Shown here: one piece after another, positions 10,401 through 18,900 of the stretch
Position numbering within the stretch: position 1 is the stretch's first letter
Layout of the letters: every line of letters starts with the position of its first letter
NCBI GenBank assembly: GCA_964020085.1
Contig: OZ026608.1
Location: 12,440,279 to 12,504,278 of the forward strand
Origin: Micromussa lordhowensis
Taxonomy: Eukaryota > Cnidaria > Anthozoa > Scleractinia > Lobophylliidae
Direction of reading: 5' to 3'
DNA: 64,000 nucleotides
The notes under the pieces: model-generated
Told to the model about the DNA's origin: nothing
Databases searched by the model: none
Seen by the model: only the letters and a program-made list of their open reading frames with translations
Position numbers and translations under genes: made by a program

Positions 10401-13028
10401 CGTCTAATTTAGTAAAGCCCAGACATTCCTCTGACCTACCTGGAAGAAAGAGACGAGGTGTCCTTTCCAAACTGTATGATCCAAGACCCCCCAAATGCCA
10501 GAAACTAGATGTGGAGGGTATGTTGAAACTGAAACAAGACCTTCAGAACATAAACCCAAACATACCTTTTGCTGCAATGCTTCCAGATGAAATTCCTATA
10601 CCAACAGTTACAACCATAGTTGGAACAGTTGCTAAAGGGTCAACACTTCACAAGCAATTGCAAGGCTTTAAGTCCCCCAGTAACACCTCAGTGTACTTCT
10701 AGCAGTACTTCTAGTAGTGTATCTGAAACAGCTGCAGAGCAACAACAGCTACAATCGAATGGTGGGGCATCTAATTTGCCATTTATACAAACACAACAAC
10801 CATCTGTACAATCAGAAAAATTTATTGAAAAACTTACAGATGAGCAAAAGCACATTGAAAAGGTAACAAGGGGGCAAGCAGACAACCCTACTTGGTTTGA
10901 GAAAAAACAGAACAGGATAACTGCCAGTATCTGTAAAGATGTCTTTTCCCATATGAATGACCAAAGGAAAATACCAGAAAATCTGGTTAAAAAAATTAAA
11001 TCAAAAGGAAAACCCAACAAGAAAGTGAGCTATTTACAAGCTAAAAACCTAAATTATAAAAGCAAAGGTATGATATATGGTATTGAAAATGAACCAGTGG
11101 CAGCAAATTTGAACAGAGAGTACCTGTCATCTTTACCAGATGTTAAAGCAGTGACACTTCAAGAGGTTGGCCTAATTGTGGATACAGATAATACAGTTCT
11201 TGCAGCAAGCCCTGATAGAATTGCTGTTATTGAATATCACAATGGTGACACTGAGATTAGAAATGTAGAAATCAAATGTCTTGAGTCAAAACAAGATTTC
11301 TCACCTACAAATGCTATCAAAGATCATAAAAAAGAAACAAGTTTTCCATTTATGGAAACAGACTCTAATAAATATGAAGTAAAAGAAAATCACAAATATT
11401 GGTTTCAGTCCCAAATGCAGATGGGAATCACAAAGCTTTCATTGACAGACTTTGTTGTTTTTACTAGCATTAGATTTCCAATATTGGTTATGAACGTAAC
11501 ATTCTCATCAAGATGGCAAAGTGAGATAAAACCAAGAATCCTTGCTTTTTATGAGCAATACATTAAAGACAAAAACCTGAAATGACTTAAACTCTGCATA
11601 CTGTGAACTTTAAATTGTGAACTTTTCATGAATGAAAAAACTAAGCCTAAATGCAGGAGTTCTTGAAGTAAGTAAGTAAGGAAATGCAGTGTCCTCGAGT
11701 TCTCCATTAACTTTAGAACGTGCCTGGTTCCAACTGAGAAGCGACTCAGCACTCGGTTTGACGAAGTTCCAAAATGTTAGCAAGGTTTCATAAGACGAAA
11801 ATCCTGTGTAGAAAAATATGTCATCGTCATTGGAACTGAAACGTTCCAGGCCAAATTTCAAAAGAAACACTTTTTGCGTGAGTTCACAAATCTCGGCAAC
11901 TAAGTCCCTCTCTTCAATCTCTTGCGGTTTGGCTTCTTCTTTCTCAGCAGTGTTGACAGAGTCCGTGGCAACCCCGGGAGCAACTGATAGTTGAAGCTTT
12001 TTGCTATCACGAACGTTTGCTCTTTCGGACCTCTCAGTTCGAATTCCTTTATCGTAGTCCTCCGTCCACGGAAAAATAGAAGGAACCGCATTCTTGATCA
12101 GATCGCGTCTTTTTCCAGTCAAGGAAGATCTATAATCTTTCGCGGTGAAATGTGCCGAACAGCAGAAAAGTGATGTATTAGATGTGAATTTTTGATCGCC
12201 ACGTTTCATTTTTGCCATCCATATTTTCCTCTGATCTTGGTCTTGGGGAAAAGCGTGAAAGGTGAGATCTTTCCGATTGTCTGAACGATTGATACATTGC
12301 GCTGCAGCGCAGCATTTGTGGCTGCTGTGACTTCTCTCTTTATCTTCCGCCATATTGTATTGAGTTCTTGGCCCTTAGGCCTCGCTTTCATGCAACTTCC
12401 GGTAATAGCCTGAATCGGTGTATTGAACCAAGTTGCCAAATTTGCCAAACAATGGCTTTTTTTGTCTTTTACTTCCCTGCAATGTGAGGTTAAAAAAGCC
12501 TTAAAATCTGATTGGTGGTTTATGTTATGCGCCTCTGGCTTGGGCTTTGGCAGATAACACGTATCTTGGCCATGGAACCAAATCCAATAATTGTTAATTA
12601 TTGATTTAAATGAGATTTGAAATGTTGACATGAACACTGACTCCGTTCACTTTATTTCGTTCCAGGACTGCTTGTTTAATAAGTTGCAGTCTGATACAGC
12701 GATCAAAGTCTCATTCCAGGGAGTTATGAGAGTCATTGGTTCTTCCAAGTGTAACGGGTGGTTCTTCAAGTTTAATGGTAATGAATGCTGTGGACCAATG
12801 ACAATCGAAGCTGTTGTGTACAACAATTGGCCATCATCTGCTGGGAATCCCAATCTGCTTCATCATCGATCATTTGAGGGATACTGTGAAAACATCCCAC
12901 AAGGCACGGTTAGAGTGGCATTATGGGTAGGATCGTGTCCTAGTGGCGATACTTTGGGTGACGCTAACACTGGATGGCTATCAGTGTCCCGGGTAATGAT
13001 TGAGGAAGTGTCTAGTCCCCAGTCCTAA
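4404..13028 (+). CDS. CTHRC1-like: CTHRC1-like secreted short-collagen protein, gene A (3 exons)
   Basis: Exons 4404-4520 (phase 0, donor GAG|gtacag), 7091-7462 (acceptor catag, donor AAG|gtaaga) and 12666-13028 (acceptor ttccag, stop TAA) join in frame to 283 residues. Residues 1-17 or so form a hydrophobic signal peptide ([15 protein letters not shown]). Residues 46-130 are a short collagen helix of about 28 Gly-X-Y triplets. The rest matches the C-terminal domain of collagen triple helix repeat-containing protein 1: NWKQCVW...LNDGQDSGKI, FKFNGNEC, IEAVVYN, VALWVGSC and TGWLSVSRVMIEE. CTHRC1 is a secreted matrix glycoprotein linked in vertebrates to Wnt/PCP and matrix remodelling; a role here is inference. 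Arg127 replaces a triplet glycine. The nearer exon 1 copy at 6370 has lost its donor, so the 4404 exon is the best partner. A candidate AATAAA lies at about 13282. Confidence 0.85.
4772..6128 (+). repeat. Segmental duplication block, copy 2
   Basis: Second copy of the block at 2602-3906. It carries an extra ~260 bp at about 5690-5945, flanked by a ~28-bp direct repeat (CTTAAAATAATGGTA...AATGCAAC) and containing a small palindrome around AGAACTAAAAGTTCT. It leads straight into the exon 1 duplicate at 6370. The promoter-site MITEs found in the other two copies are absent, giving the empty-site reference at about 6125-6135. Confidence 0.8.
6370..6504 (+). pseudogene. Duplicated CTHRC1-like exon 1 that lost its splice donor
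   Basis: It begins with the same ATG and signal-peptide codons as exon 1 at 4404 and 38547. About 27 bp covering the last codons (GAC TTA TGT GAG) and the gtac donor are deleted after GCTACC. The frame now runs into a TAA at 6502-6504, giving a 44-codon peptide of signal sequence plus Ser/Thr/Gln tail. The following intron (6505-7090) is closely similar to intron 1 of gene B (38664-39324). It could still serve as an alternative promoter only if a cryptic donor is used. Confidence 0.75.
7810..8540. mobile_element. pogo/Tigger-like non-autonomous element (copy A)
   Basis: The ends are CAGTCGACTCC and its near complement GGAGTTGATTG, flanked by TA (7808-7809 and 8541-8542), which fits the TA target of Tc1/mariner-pogo elements. 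Subterminal repeats of a GTGTCCGTAATAGCG-like motif occur at both ends. The interior holds a Lys/Arg-rich fragment (8199-8300) but no transposase. An almost equivalent copy at 42826-43542 lies in the duplicated region. It sits in intron 2 of gene A. Confidence 0.75.
8872..9130 (+). pseudogene. LINE ORF2 C-terminal fragment (CR1/L2-like), copy A
   Basis: Two overlapping frames read HGLCPAYLSSL... and then VTYGERAFYFSASILWNSLQSFKSALK. This is the conserved tail of CR1/L2-type LINE ORF2 proteins (LCPxYL, TYGxRAF, LWNxLP, FKxxLK). A frameshift separates the two parts. The homologous fragment at 43950-44212 keeps a slightly longer end. It lies between the pogo-like MITE and a foldback element. Confidence 0.7.
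9178..9300. mobile_element. Small foldback element, TAATTGAACT family
   Basis: A palindromic unit beginning TAATTGAACT and ending AGTTCAATTA, with internal arms TTTGGTCTGAAA / TTTCAGACCAAA and a GC-rich centre. A cleaner copy lies at 40773-40909 and a truncated one at 44261-44353. No coding content. Confidence 0.75.
9469..11585 (+). pseudogene. SAP/SWIM/YqaJ-type transposon nuclease gene, partly broken
   Basis: Exon 1 (9469-9623) encodes a SAP-like stretch (KWTVPQLKFWLKCRRL...KKDLVEK) with donor gtaagc. The next exon begins at 9737 after tgccag but meets TAG at 9831. The frame then changes through an acidic segment (about 9860-10110) and a SWIM-like zinc region (CDKQC...GCCCHVMAVVWKLE, about 10210-10290). 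The last part, 10620-11585, is an uninterrupted 321-codon frame with the YqaJ viral-recombinase nuclease signature: WFEKKQNRITAS, GIENEPVA, LAASPDRI (Asp), VEIKC (Glu-x-Lys) and the glutamines of FQSQMQMG. It therefore has a complete-looking catalytic domain behind a broken front half. Undetected small introns could rescue some breaks, though not the TAG as modelled. Confidence 0.75.
11610..12353 (-). pseudogene. THAP-domain transposase N-terminal fragment
   Basis: A 247-codon frame starting at the ATG at 12351-12353. Residues 13-95 are a THAP zinc-finger DNA-binding domain: spaced Cys residues (KCCAAAQC), the FHAFP motif, CCSAHF, and the AVPSIFPW end. A Glu/Lys-rich linker and the segment FFYTGFSSYETLLTFWNFV follow; the latter resembles the region before the DDE domain in THAP-type transposases related to DDE_Tnp_4. 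The frame stops at 11610, before any DDE catalytic domain, only 25 bp from the convergent end of the YqaJ frame, so an internal deletion is likely. It would bind DNA but not catalyse transposition. Confidence 0.8.
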
Positions 13029-13737
13029 TTAGTCAGTTCTCATTGTCAAAATCATCGTTACTTTAGCTTGTACTCAATAAGCTAGAGAAATAAGAGGTGA
13101 TATCTACTTGTGTGGTTATAGTAAAGCTGTTTTAGCCGTAAGATTGCGTAATGGTAAAGCCATAAATGTGCTTGAGATAGCCAAATCTAGAAAATTTGCA
13201 AGGCTTAATTTCCTGTCTGCACGACACTGAATGTATGACGAGAAACTGGTTTTATTGTATATATAGCGAAAATTTTAGGCAATAAACCTTGCAAAGATAA
13301 TTTTATATGTGCTATATTTTCACATTTAAAAAAGCGATACGTCCAATCAGCTTTCCGTATAGCATTCTTTACATGTGAAAAATGTAACCAATAACCACCA
13401 AGAGTAGAATCACTCAGTCAATCAGAACAAAGCACTCCAATGGCTTCCGAAAAGCATGGTCTTGAAATCAGCGCCCCCTAGAAGTTTGTGTTTTGAAAAT
13501 ATGGCTTTGGCTTCCCATTTTAGTTCACTTTCGGAAACAGCAGCGGAATATATTCAACATCTTGATCGCTAGCAGTTCAGCTTCAGCCAGCAATCGCCTG
13601 GCCAAGTCTGATCTCTGTTTCAAGGGGCAAACATTCAAGGATATTTTTATCAATCAACAGATTCCGAATTTGTCTTTGCACAGCGCGAACATTATTAACA
13701 TTTAAAGACACAAGAACCATAGCCAGGGTAAAGCATA

Positions 13738-13942
13738 TTAAAAATTATAAAACGTTCACTAGGTAAACAGACTTTTAAAAGCTTTGGAGCTTTCGGCTGC
13801 CAGGCTACAGCTTGCAATGGATAAAAATGAATTTATCATGATTTTTTCCATTTTTATCCATTAAACGCTGTAGCCTGGCAGCCGAAAGCTCCAAAGCTTT
13901 TAAAAGTCTGTTTACCTGGTGAAAGTTTTATAAATTTTTAAC
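13738..13942. mobile_element. Near-perfect foldback (hairpin) element
   Basis: Two arms of about 70 bp (13738-13809 and 13869-13942) are almost exact complements around a ~55-bp loop. The arms contain GGTAAACAGACTTTTAAAAG and AGCCTGGCAGCCGAAAGC or their complements. The outer 15 bp are AT-rich and also pair. No coding capacity; interpreted as a MITE. Confidence 0.85.
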
Positions 13943-14040
13943 ATTATTATTAACATTATTGAATCTGAAAGTAAAGAATGATCATCGCAGTATGTTTTCC
14001 AATTTAAGCAATCGGAAAGAAGAAGCCTGAAAAAAAATCA

Positions 14041-14113
14041 GGGCTTCAACGGGACTCGAACCCGTGACCTCCGCGATACCGGTGCGATGCTCTACCAACT
14101 GAGCTATGAAGCC
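14041..14113 (-). tRNA. tRNA-like gene, predicted Thr (anticodon GGT), copy 1
   Basis: The minus strand folds as a full cloverleaf: acceptor GGCTTCA/TGAAGCC, D arm GCTC/GAGC, T arm ACGGG/CCCGT, and a 5-nt variable loop. Box A (TAGCTCAGTTGG) and box B (GGTTCGAGTCC) are perfect. A run of eight T lies just downstream as a Pol III terminator. The anticodon loop reads CCGGTAT, giving GGT. It has C instead of T at position 33 and an A-C mismatch at 31/39, so decoding function is uncertain. Confidence 0.8.
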
Positions 14114-14294
14114 ACACATTGGGAGCGAGGTCAATTTATTGAGTTCATATCTTCCCGTGAGGAATGAAATGATGTAATGTATATACGAAATAATTCATAT
14201 ATATGAACTGCAGTTATAGATGAAAGTAAAGAATGATCATCGCAGTATGTTTTCCAATTTAAGCAATCGGAAAGAAGAAGCCTGAAAAAAATCA

Positions 14295-14367
14295 GGGCTT
14301 CAACGGGACTCGAACCCGTGACCTCCGCGATACCGGTGCGATGCTCTACCAACTGAGCTATGAAGCC
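14295..14367 (-). tRNA. tRNA-like gene, predicted Thr (GGT), copy 2
   Basis: Identical in the tRNA body to copy 1, including the perfect internal promoter boxes and the unusual C33. The downstream T-run is seven bases. Confidence 0.8.
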
Positions 14368-14552
14368 ACACATTGGGAGCGAGGTCAATTTATTGAGTTC
14401 ATATCTTCCCGTGAGGAATGAAATGATGTAATGTATATACGAAATAATTCATATATATGAACTGCGGTTATAGATGAAAGTAAAGAATGATCATCGCAGT
14501 ATGTTTTCCAATTTAAGCAATCGGAAAGAAGAAGCCTGAAAAAAAAAAATCA

Positions 14553-14625
14553 GGGCTTCAACGGGACTCGAACCCGTGACCTCCGCGATACCGGTGCGAT
14601 GCTCTACCAACTGAGCTATGAAGCC
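14553..14625 (-). tRNA. tRNA-like gene, predicted Thr (GGT), copy 3
   Basis: Same tRNA body as copies 1 and 2. The downstream T-run is about eleven bases. Confidence 0.8.
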
Positions 14626-14811
14626 ACACATTGGGAGCGAGGTCAATTTATTGAGTTCATATCTTCCCGTGAGGAATGAAATGATGTAATGTATATACGA
14701 AATAATTCATATATATGAACTGCGGTTATAGATGAAAGTAAAGAATGATCATCGCAGTATGTTTTCCAATTTAAGCAATCGGAAAGAAGAAGCCTGAAAA
14801 AAAAAAAATCA

Positions 14812-14884
14812 GGGCTTCAACGGGACTCGAACCCGTGACCTCCGCGATACCGGTGCGATGCTCTACCAACTGAGCTATGAAGCC
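14812..14884 (-). tRNA. tRNA-like gene, predicted Thr (GGT), copy 4
   Basis: Same tRNA body as the other three. The downstream T-run is about twelve bases. The tandem array ends about 125 bp to the right, after one more copy of the 5' flank. Confidence 0.8.
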
Positions 14885-15091
14885 ACACATTGGGAGCGAG
14901 GTCAAGTTATTGAGTTCATATCTTCCCGTGAGGAATGAAATGATGTAATGTATATACGAAATAATTCATATATATGAACTGCGGTTATAGATGAAAGTAA
15001 AGAATGATCATGTGAGCTTATGTTATCGGGAAAAATAAAACTGATTTAAAGGATATGTTTAATTTTCGCCATATATGCAATAGATAAATTA

Positions 15092-15997
15092 CAATCCCAG
15101 ATTATACAAGTGACCGTAGGTCATGAAGTATAAGATAGATTATACGAGAAACATGAGACGGAATGTAACAATGCAATGCCAACTTTATTTCGCTCCAAAT
15201 ATAGCGATTTATAGTAAACGTAACAAGAACAACTAGCAAAACAGGTTTTTCCAGCCTCGAGGTACCCACAAGGAGTTGCGGCCGTACAACACAGCGCCTT
15301 TTTGTAGAGCGAGCTAGCCTGAAAGAAAACAGAAACATAGAAGGAAAAACTAGTAAATTGGTAACCAACAAAGGGGTCTGGGTTTGGGTGGGATTGCATT
15401 GTTACATTCCGTCACTTGTATAATCTGGGATTATACTTCAAAACATTCGACTCCATGTAACAATGCATGTTCAAAGACAACTATGGTTTAGGAATTGAGA
15501 GGACTGCCCTACTTGCCTCAGGGTGCAGTGCGGGTTTATAGTAGAAACGTCTGAATGTGGAATTAGACGACCAGCAGGCCAAGGCCAAAATGTCAGGTAA
15601 GGCTACACCACCTCTGGGGGCAGCAGACGCCGAGGCCCCCCGGACTGAATGAGGCTTAAATTGAGATGTGTCAATACCAGCCGCCTGTAACAAGCTCCGA
15701 ACCCATCGAGCCACAGTACCAGAAGAAACGGGTTTGTGAGGTTGAACAATGGATAGGAAAAGCTTGTTTTCTTGGCCAACTATAACTGGTCTCATATCTT
15801 TAGTACGAGCTTCCACAATGGCGGAGCGAAACAAAAAGGCGCTGTGTTGTACGGCCGCAACTCCTTGTGGGTGCCACGAGGCTGGAAAACCTGTTTTGCT
15901 AGTTTTTCTTGTTACGTTTACTGTAAATCGCTATATTTGGAGCGAAATAAAGTTGGCATTGCATTGTTACATGGAGTCGAATGTTTTGAAGTATAAC
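15092..15997 (-). mobile_element. Internally deleted DIRS-type retroelement
   Basis: Inverted repeats of about 140 bp lie at 15167-15306 and about 15830-15976 (GCTCCAAATATAGCGATTTA and its complement). Between the left repeat and the coding fragment, at about 15395-15475, is a segment whose first half is complementary to the outer left end (15092-15170) and whose second half is complementary to the outer right end (15955-15997). This is the internal complementary region that defines DIRS elements. On the minus strand the order is repeat, recombinase fragment, complementary region, repeat, as in DIRS-1. Gag, reverse transcriptase and the recombinase N-terminus are deleted. Confidence 0.85.
15481..15834 (-). 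pseudogene. Tyrosine recombinase C-terminal fragment (DIRS)
   Basis: A 117-codon minus-strand frame carrying the C-terminal catalytic half of a tyrosine recombinase. It has GTVARWVRSLLQAAGID, the His-x-x-Arg box in HSVRGASASAA, a conserved Trp (ACWSS) and the putative nucleophile Tyr in FYYKP. The first catalytic Arg and the whole N-terminal domain are absent because the frame runs directly into the inverted repeat. It cannot be an active recombinase alone. Confidence 0.8.
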
Positions 15998-16061
15998 CTA
16001 AAAAGTGCTTTGCACGGATTTGTATTCACTAAATAAATTACAGCATAAAAAGTGCTTTATA

Positions 16062-16163
16062 CGGATTTTTATTCACTCGTTGCAAAACTTTTGGAAAACT
16101 CACTCGTTCGCTGCGCTCAGTCGGCGTTCGTTTTCCAAAGTTTTGCAACTCGTAAATAAAAAT
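16062..16163. repeat. Foldback hairpin
   Basis: GGATTTTTATTCACTCG...GCAAAACTTTTGGAAAAC on the left is mirrored by GTTTTCCAAAGTTTTGC...CGTAAATAAAAATCC on the right around a GC-rich centre. It lies just outside the DIRS element. Non-coding. Confidence 0.75.
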
Positions 16164-16505
16164 CCTATGATTCCATAGAAATTGTAATTAAGATCATTCG
16201 AATAAATCTGCCTTCATAAAGACACTTCTTTAGCAATAATTAGGTTTGCCAGTTAAATACAGGTTCCAGTAAAATGTTTATCGAACTTTACTATATATAG
16301 AGAGAGAAATTGTATTAGGGAACAATATCGCACTTGAACTGAGAACGACTCCTTCTGTTTCTCTTAATTAAAGAATCGTATGATCGAGCAATCTTGACTT
16401 ATTGCAATAAACATTACTGGATAAAAAAAGAAACTCTTGTTTGCCTTGTGGTCTCGTATGTTCTAGTTTAATAAGGTTCCGTTTCTCCAACCTCGTCCAC
16501 AGGGA

Positions 16506-16605
16506 CTTCTTCTCGACGATTTTCAAAATGGCGGCTCGACGGGAGAAGACCCATTCTCCCACCCGCCATTTTAAAAAGTGGAGAAGGAAAATCGTCGAGG
16601 AGAAG
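16506..16605. repeat. Foldback hairpin
   Basis: The arms CTTCTCGACGATTTTC and GAAAATCGTCGAGGAGAAG pair, and the inner segments AAAATGGCGG / CCGCCATTTT pair as well. Probable small MITE. Non-coding. Confidence 0.7.
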
Positions 16606-18900
16606 CTGTTTCTCTAGCGCTCGTCACTTCAAATGAGAATATACAGTATTTCTCAGTAAAAAAAAAAAAACATACAGTTTTGTGCATTAGCACAATTTCA
16701 GCTCTTGTTACGGTCATGTACATTACTGTACTGAATTGATTCAGCTCACCTCGAGTTTATTTATTCAAAGATCTGGGTGATCGGTAGACTGAACTGCGCG
16801 TAAAATGCGCCAACTTTGTGCCTAAACTGTCCCAAACTGTGCCAGACCTGTGCTAGACCTGCCTGCCAACTGATCTCGATCTCGCGTCTTCGCCTTTGCT
16901 TGTGTGCAACCGGCACGAGAGCCTGCTCACAGGCTACAGTTGTAGTATTGATCTTGCACTTGGCAGATAAACCAAACCTGTTGCGTGCGCATGTCAAAAT
17001 AAAATAAAATAAAATAAAATGCGATTGCATAATTGTATAAACTAAATAAATAATAAACCGAAAGCAGCTGTTACGTACTGTTGTTTCGAAAGTTTTTAAA
17101 CAATTGGGCATGTTACTAAATAAGTGAAATTTGAAAGCAAAGGAGTAACGGAAGGAATTAAGCTGGCATACAGAAGAATGGCGATGGACCCTTTTTTTTC
17201 AATTAAGATGGACCCGATATCGATCGGTTCGTCATGTGTTGTTAAGATTAAACATTATGAGTGTTTCGGACTTTTCCGGCGTTCCTGATTTGGAAATTGT
17301 TTATTAAAATTCGATTTGGACGCATTTTGCGACATTGTTTTCTTCCATTTAATGTCATGTTGTGTACTTGAACGAACATCACACTCTGGGGCTGGTTTTC
17401 ACTAGGGCATTAGCATGAACATAAGCAGCAACCACAGATGCAGTAAAGTTCTGTTAACTAGCGCCTTCAGTCAGCAAATTTTCCTTTCAAAGGGCTTTAA
17501 TTATCAACATATTACTGCTTTTTCTGCGTATATTGCATAAGCTTTCGAGCAAGTAAGAAACAGCTTTTAGCAACTCTCTGATTGGCTTCCTTTAAGATTG
17601 CACAGGTAAGTTATCCTGAGCTCTCTCCTCTCCTGCCTGGGCTCAATCACTAGGGCGGGGAAGGAAGAGTTTAAGGACTGATCTAAGCTACAGTCGAAAT
17701 AAGCAAGCTAGCCATTAGGGTTTGTGCGTTACACTGATGCTATCATTGTATAGTTGTGTCACAGAGAACATTGTTCAAACCTTGATTGAAAATCGACTTT
17801 CTAAGTCGCGAAATGCGCTGTGTACGATAGCCTTCAGTCGTCTTTGAATTGTAACGTTATTTGCGGGACTAATGAATTCAAACAATAGCGTGAACTGCTT
17901 GTAGAGAACACGGTAATAAATAAAACTCATAGAAATACATTGTCAAATTGCTTAGTTGAGCGATGGCGTGGACGAGAGTTTTTCTTATGCCAATTTTTCT
18001 CATACTTTTCTTTTCCGCTGTTTTGATTTCGATGAGGTTGAAACTATCACCAACGGGACGTAACATCTCCAGCAGGCAACGACAATTCTAGACACACACT
18101 TTATTGCCAACGATCTTCAACGGTCTTTAAACAAGGCTCATTGTGCAGTTAAAAATGAAACAAAAGCGAACAAAACAAACTTAAAGCGAAAACACCCGTC
18201 ACAATAACGGAGACTCTCATTTGTAACGCGATGCTGGGACTGATTACAAACGGCTGAGATGTGGCTGCGATTCTACCAGAAACTGCACTCGATGCCTTGA
18301 TTTGGATATTAACTCTACGATCCGCGCAGCGAAAACTTAAAATAAATGCCCAGCCTAAGAACTATTTGAATAAATTACACGACGATACAAGCGACACATT
18401 CCAACACGTAGTACGATGCAATACAAAGGATATGCACACTAATTAACACCATTTGAGGCGTTACTATACGATCTTACAGAGGTGTTTCAAAGGACTTGTG
18501 AATAGAATGATAGCTCAGTTACGAAATTCCCACTGACCATCTGCAGCAATTTTAAATCAAAATATTTTTATTTCAGCAAAATGTGTTTTAGTTCCAAAAC
18601 TTACCGAGGGAGAGACAGGAAACTGGAACGAGCTTGCTCGTGCGTAATTATCTTCTGATGTGTTGCTTACGTCACAATAGCTTCTATCTACATCTACATG
18701 TTGAAAAGCTTCAATATGCTTTTCAACAGTGAAGACTTGTAATATGTTTTTTTCTTCCAACCTTCTGCCGTTTGAAAAAGGACAACCAAAGACACTTTTA
18801 TTGAAGTTCCTCGACTAGCTTGCGAGCAGGTCTGCTCGAGGGCTAACCTTCGACCTTACATTTTTGTCAAGTTTCAGTTTGAACCGAGATTGCTTTCGGC
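16606..18900. other. Intergenic, no gene seen
   Basis: No supportable gene. It includes a short (AAAAT)n microsatellite at about 16998-17021. The region ends at the first exon of the dehydratase-like gene, whose in-frame upstream stop (TGA, 18880-18882) lies here. Confidence 0.6.

Larger units (their letters stand above)
9384..12421. mobile_element. ISL2EU-like DNA transposon, 3.04 kb
   Basis: Terminal inverted repeats of 55 bp with one mismatch start ACACCGATTCAGGCTATT at 9384 and end at 12421. They are flanked by AT (9382-9383 and 12422-12423). The same flanking sequence exists without the insert, inverted, at about 40560-40770, with the unoccupied AT at 40690-40691. That directly proves the boundaries and a 2-bp AT target duplication. 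The element carries two convergent genes: a SAP/SWIM/YqaJ protein on plus and a THAP transposase fragment on minus. From family knowledge, that pairing and a 2-bp AT/TA target are typical of ISL2EU (IS4EU) elements. It lies in intron 2 of CTHRC1-like gene A. Confidence 0.85.
13967..15011. repeat. Tandem array of four ~254-259 bp tRNA-containing units
   Basis: Four consecutive copies, each beginning near GAAAGTAAAGAATGATCATC and containing one minus-strand tRNA. tRNA starts are spaced 254, 258 and 259 bp apart. The length changes come mostly from the A-run (T-run on the transcribed strand) of about 8, 7, 11 and 12 bases. The sequence is otherwise nearly uniform, indicating recent tandem duplication. 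Confidence 0.9.

Noticed and set aside
14131..14388. 85-codon minus-strand frame over the tRNA region
   Set aside because: It reads straight through a tRNA gene and its spacer; shadow frame.
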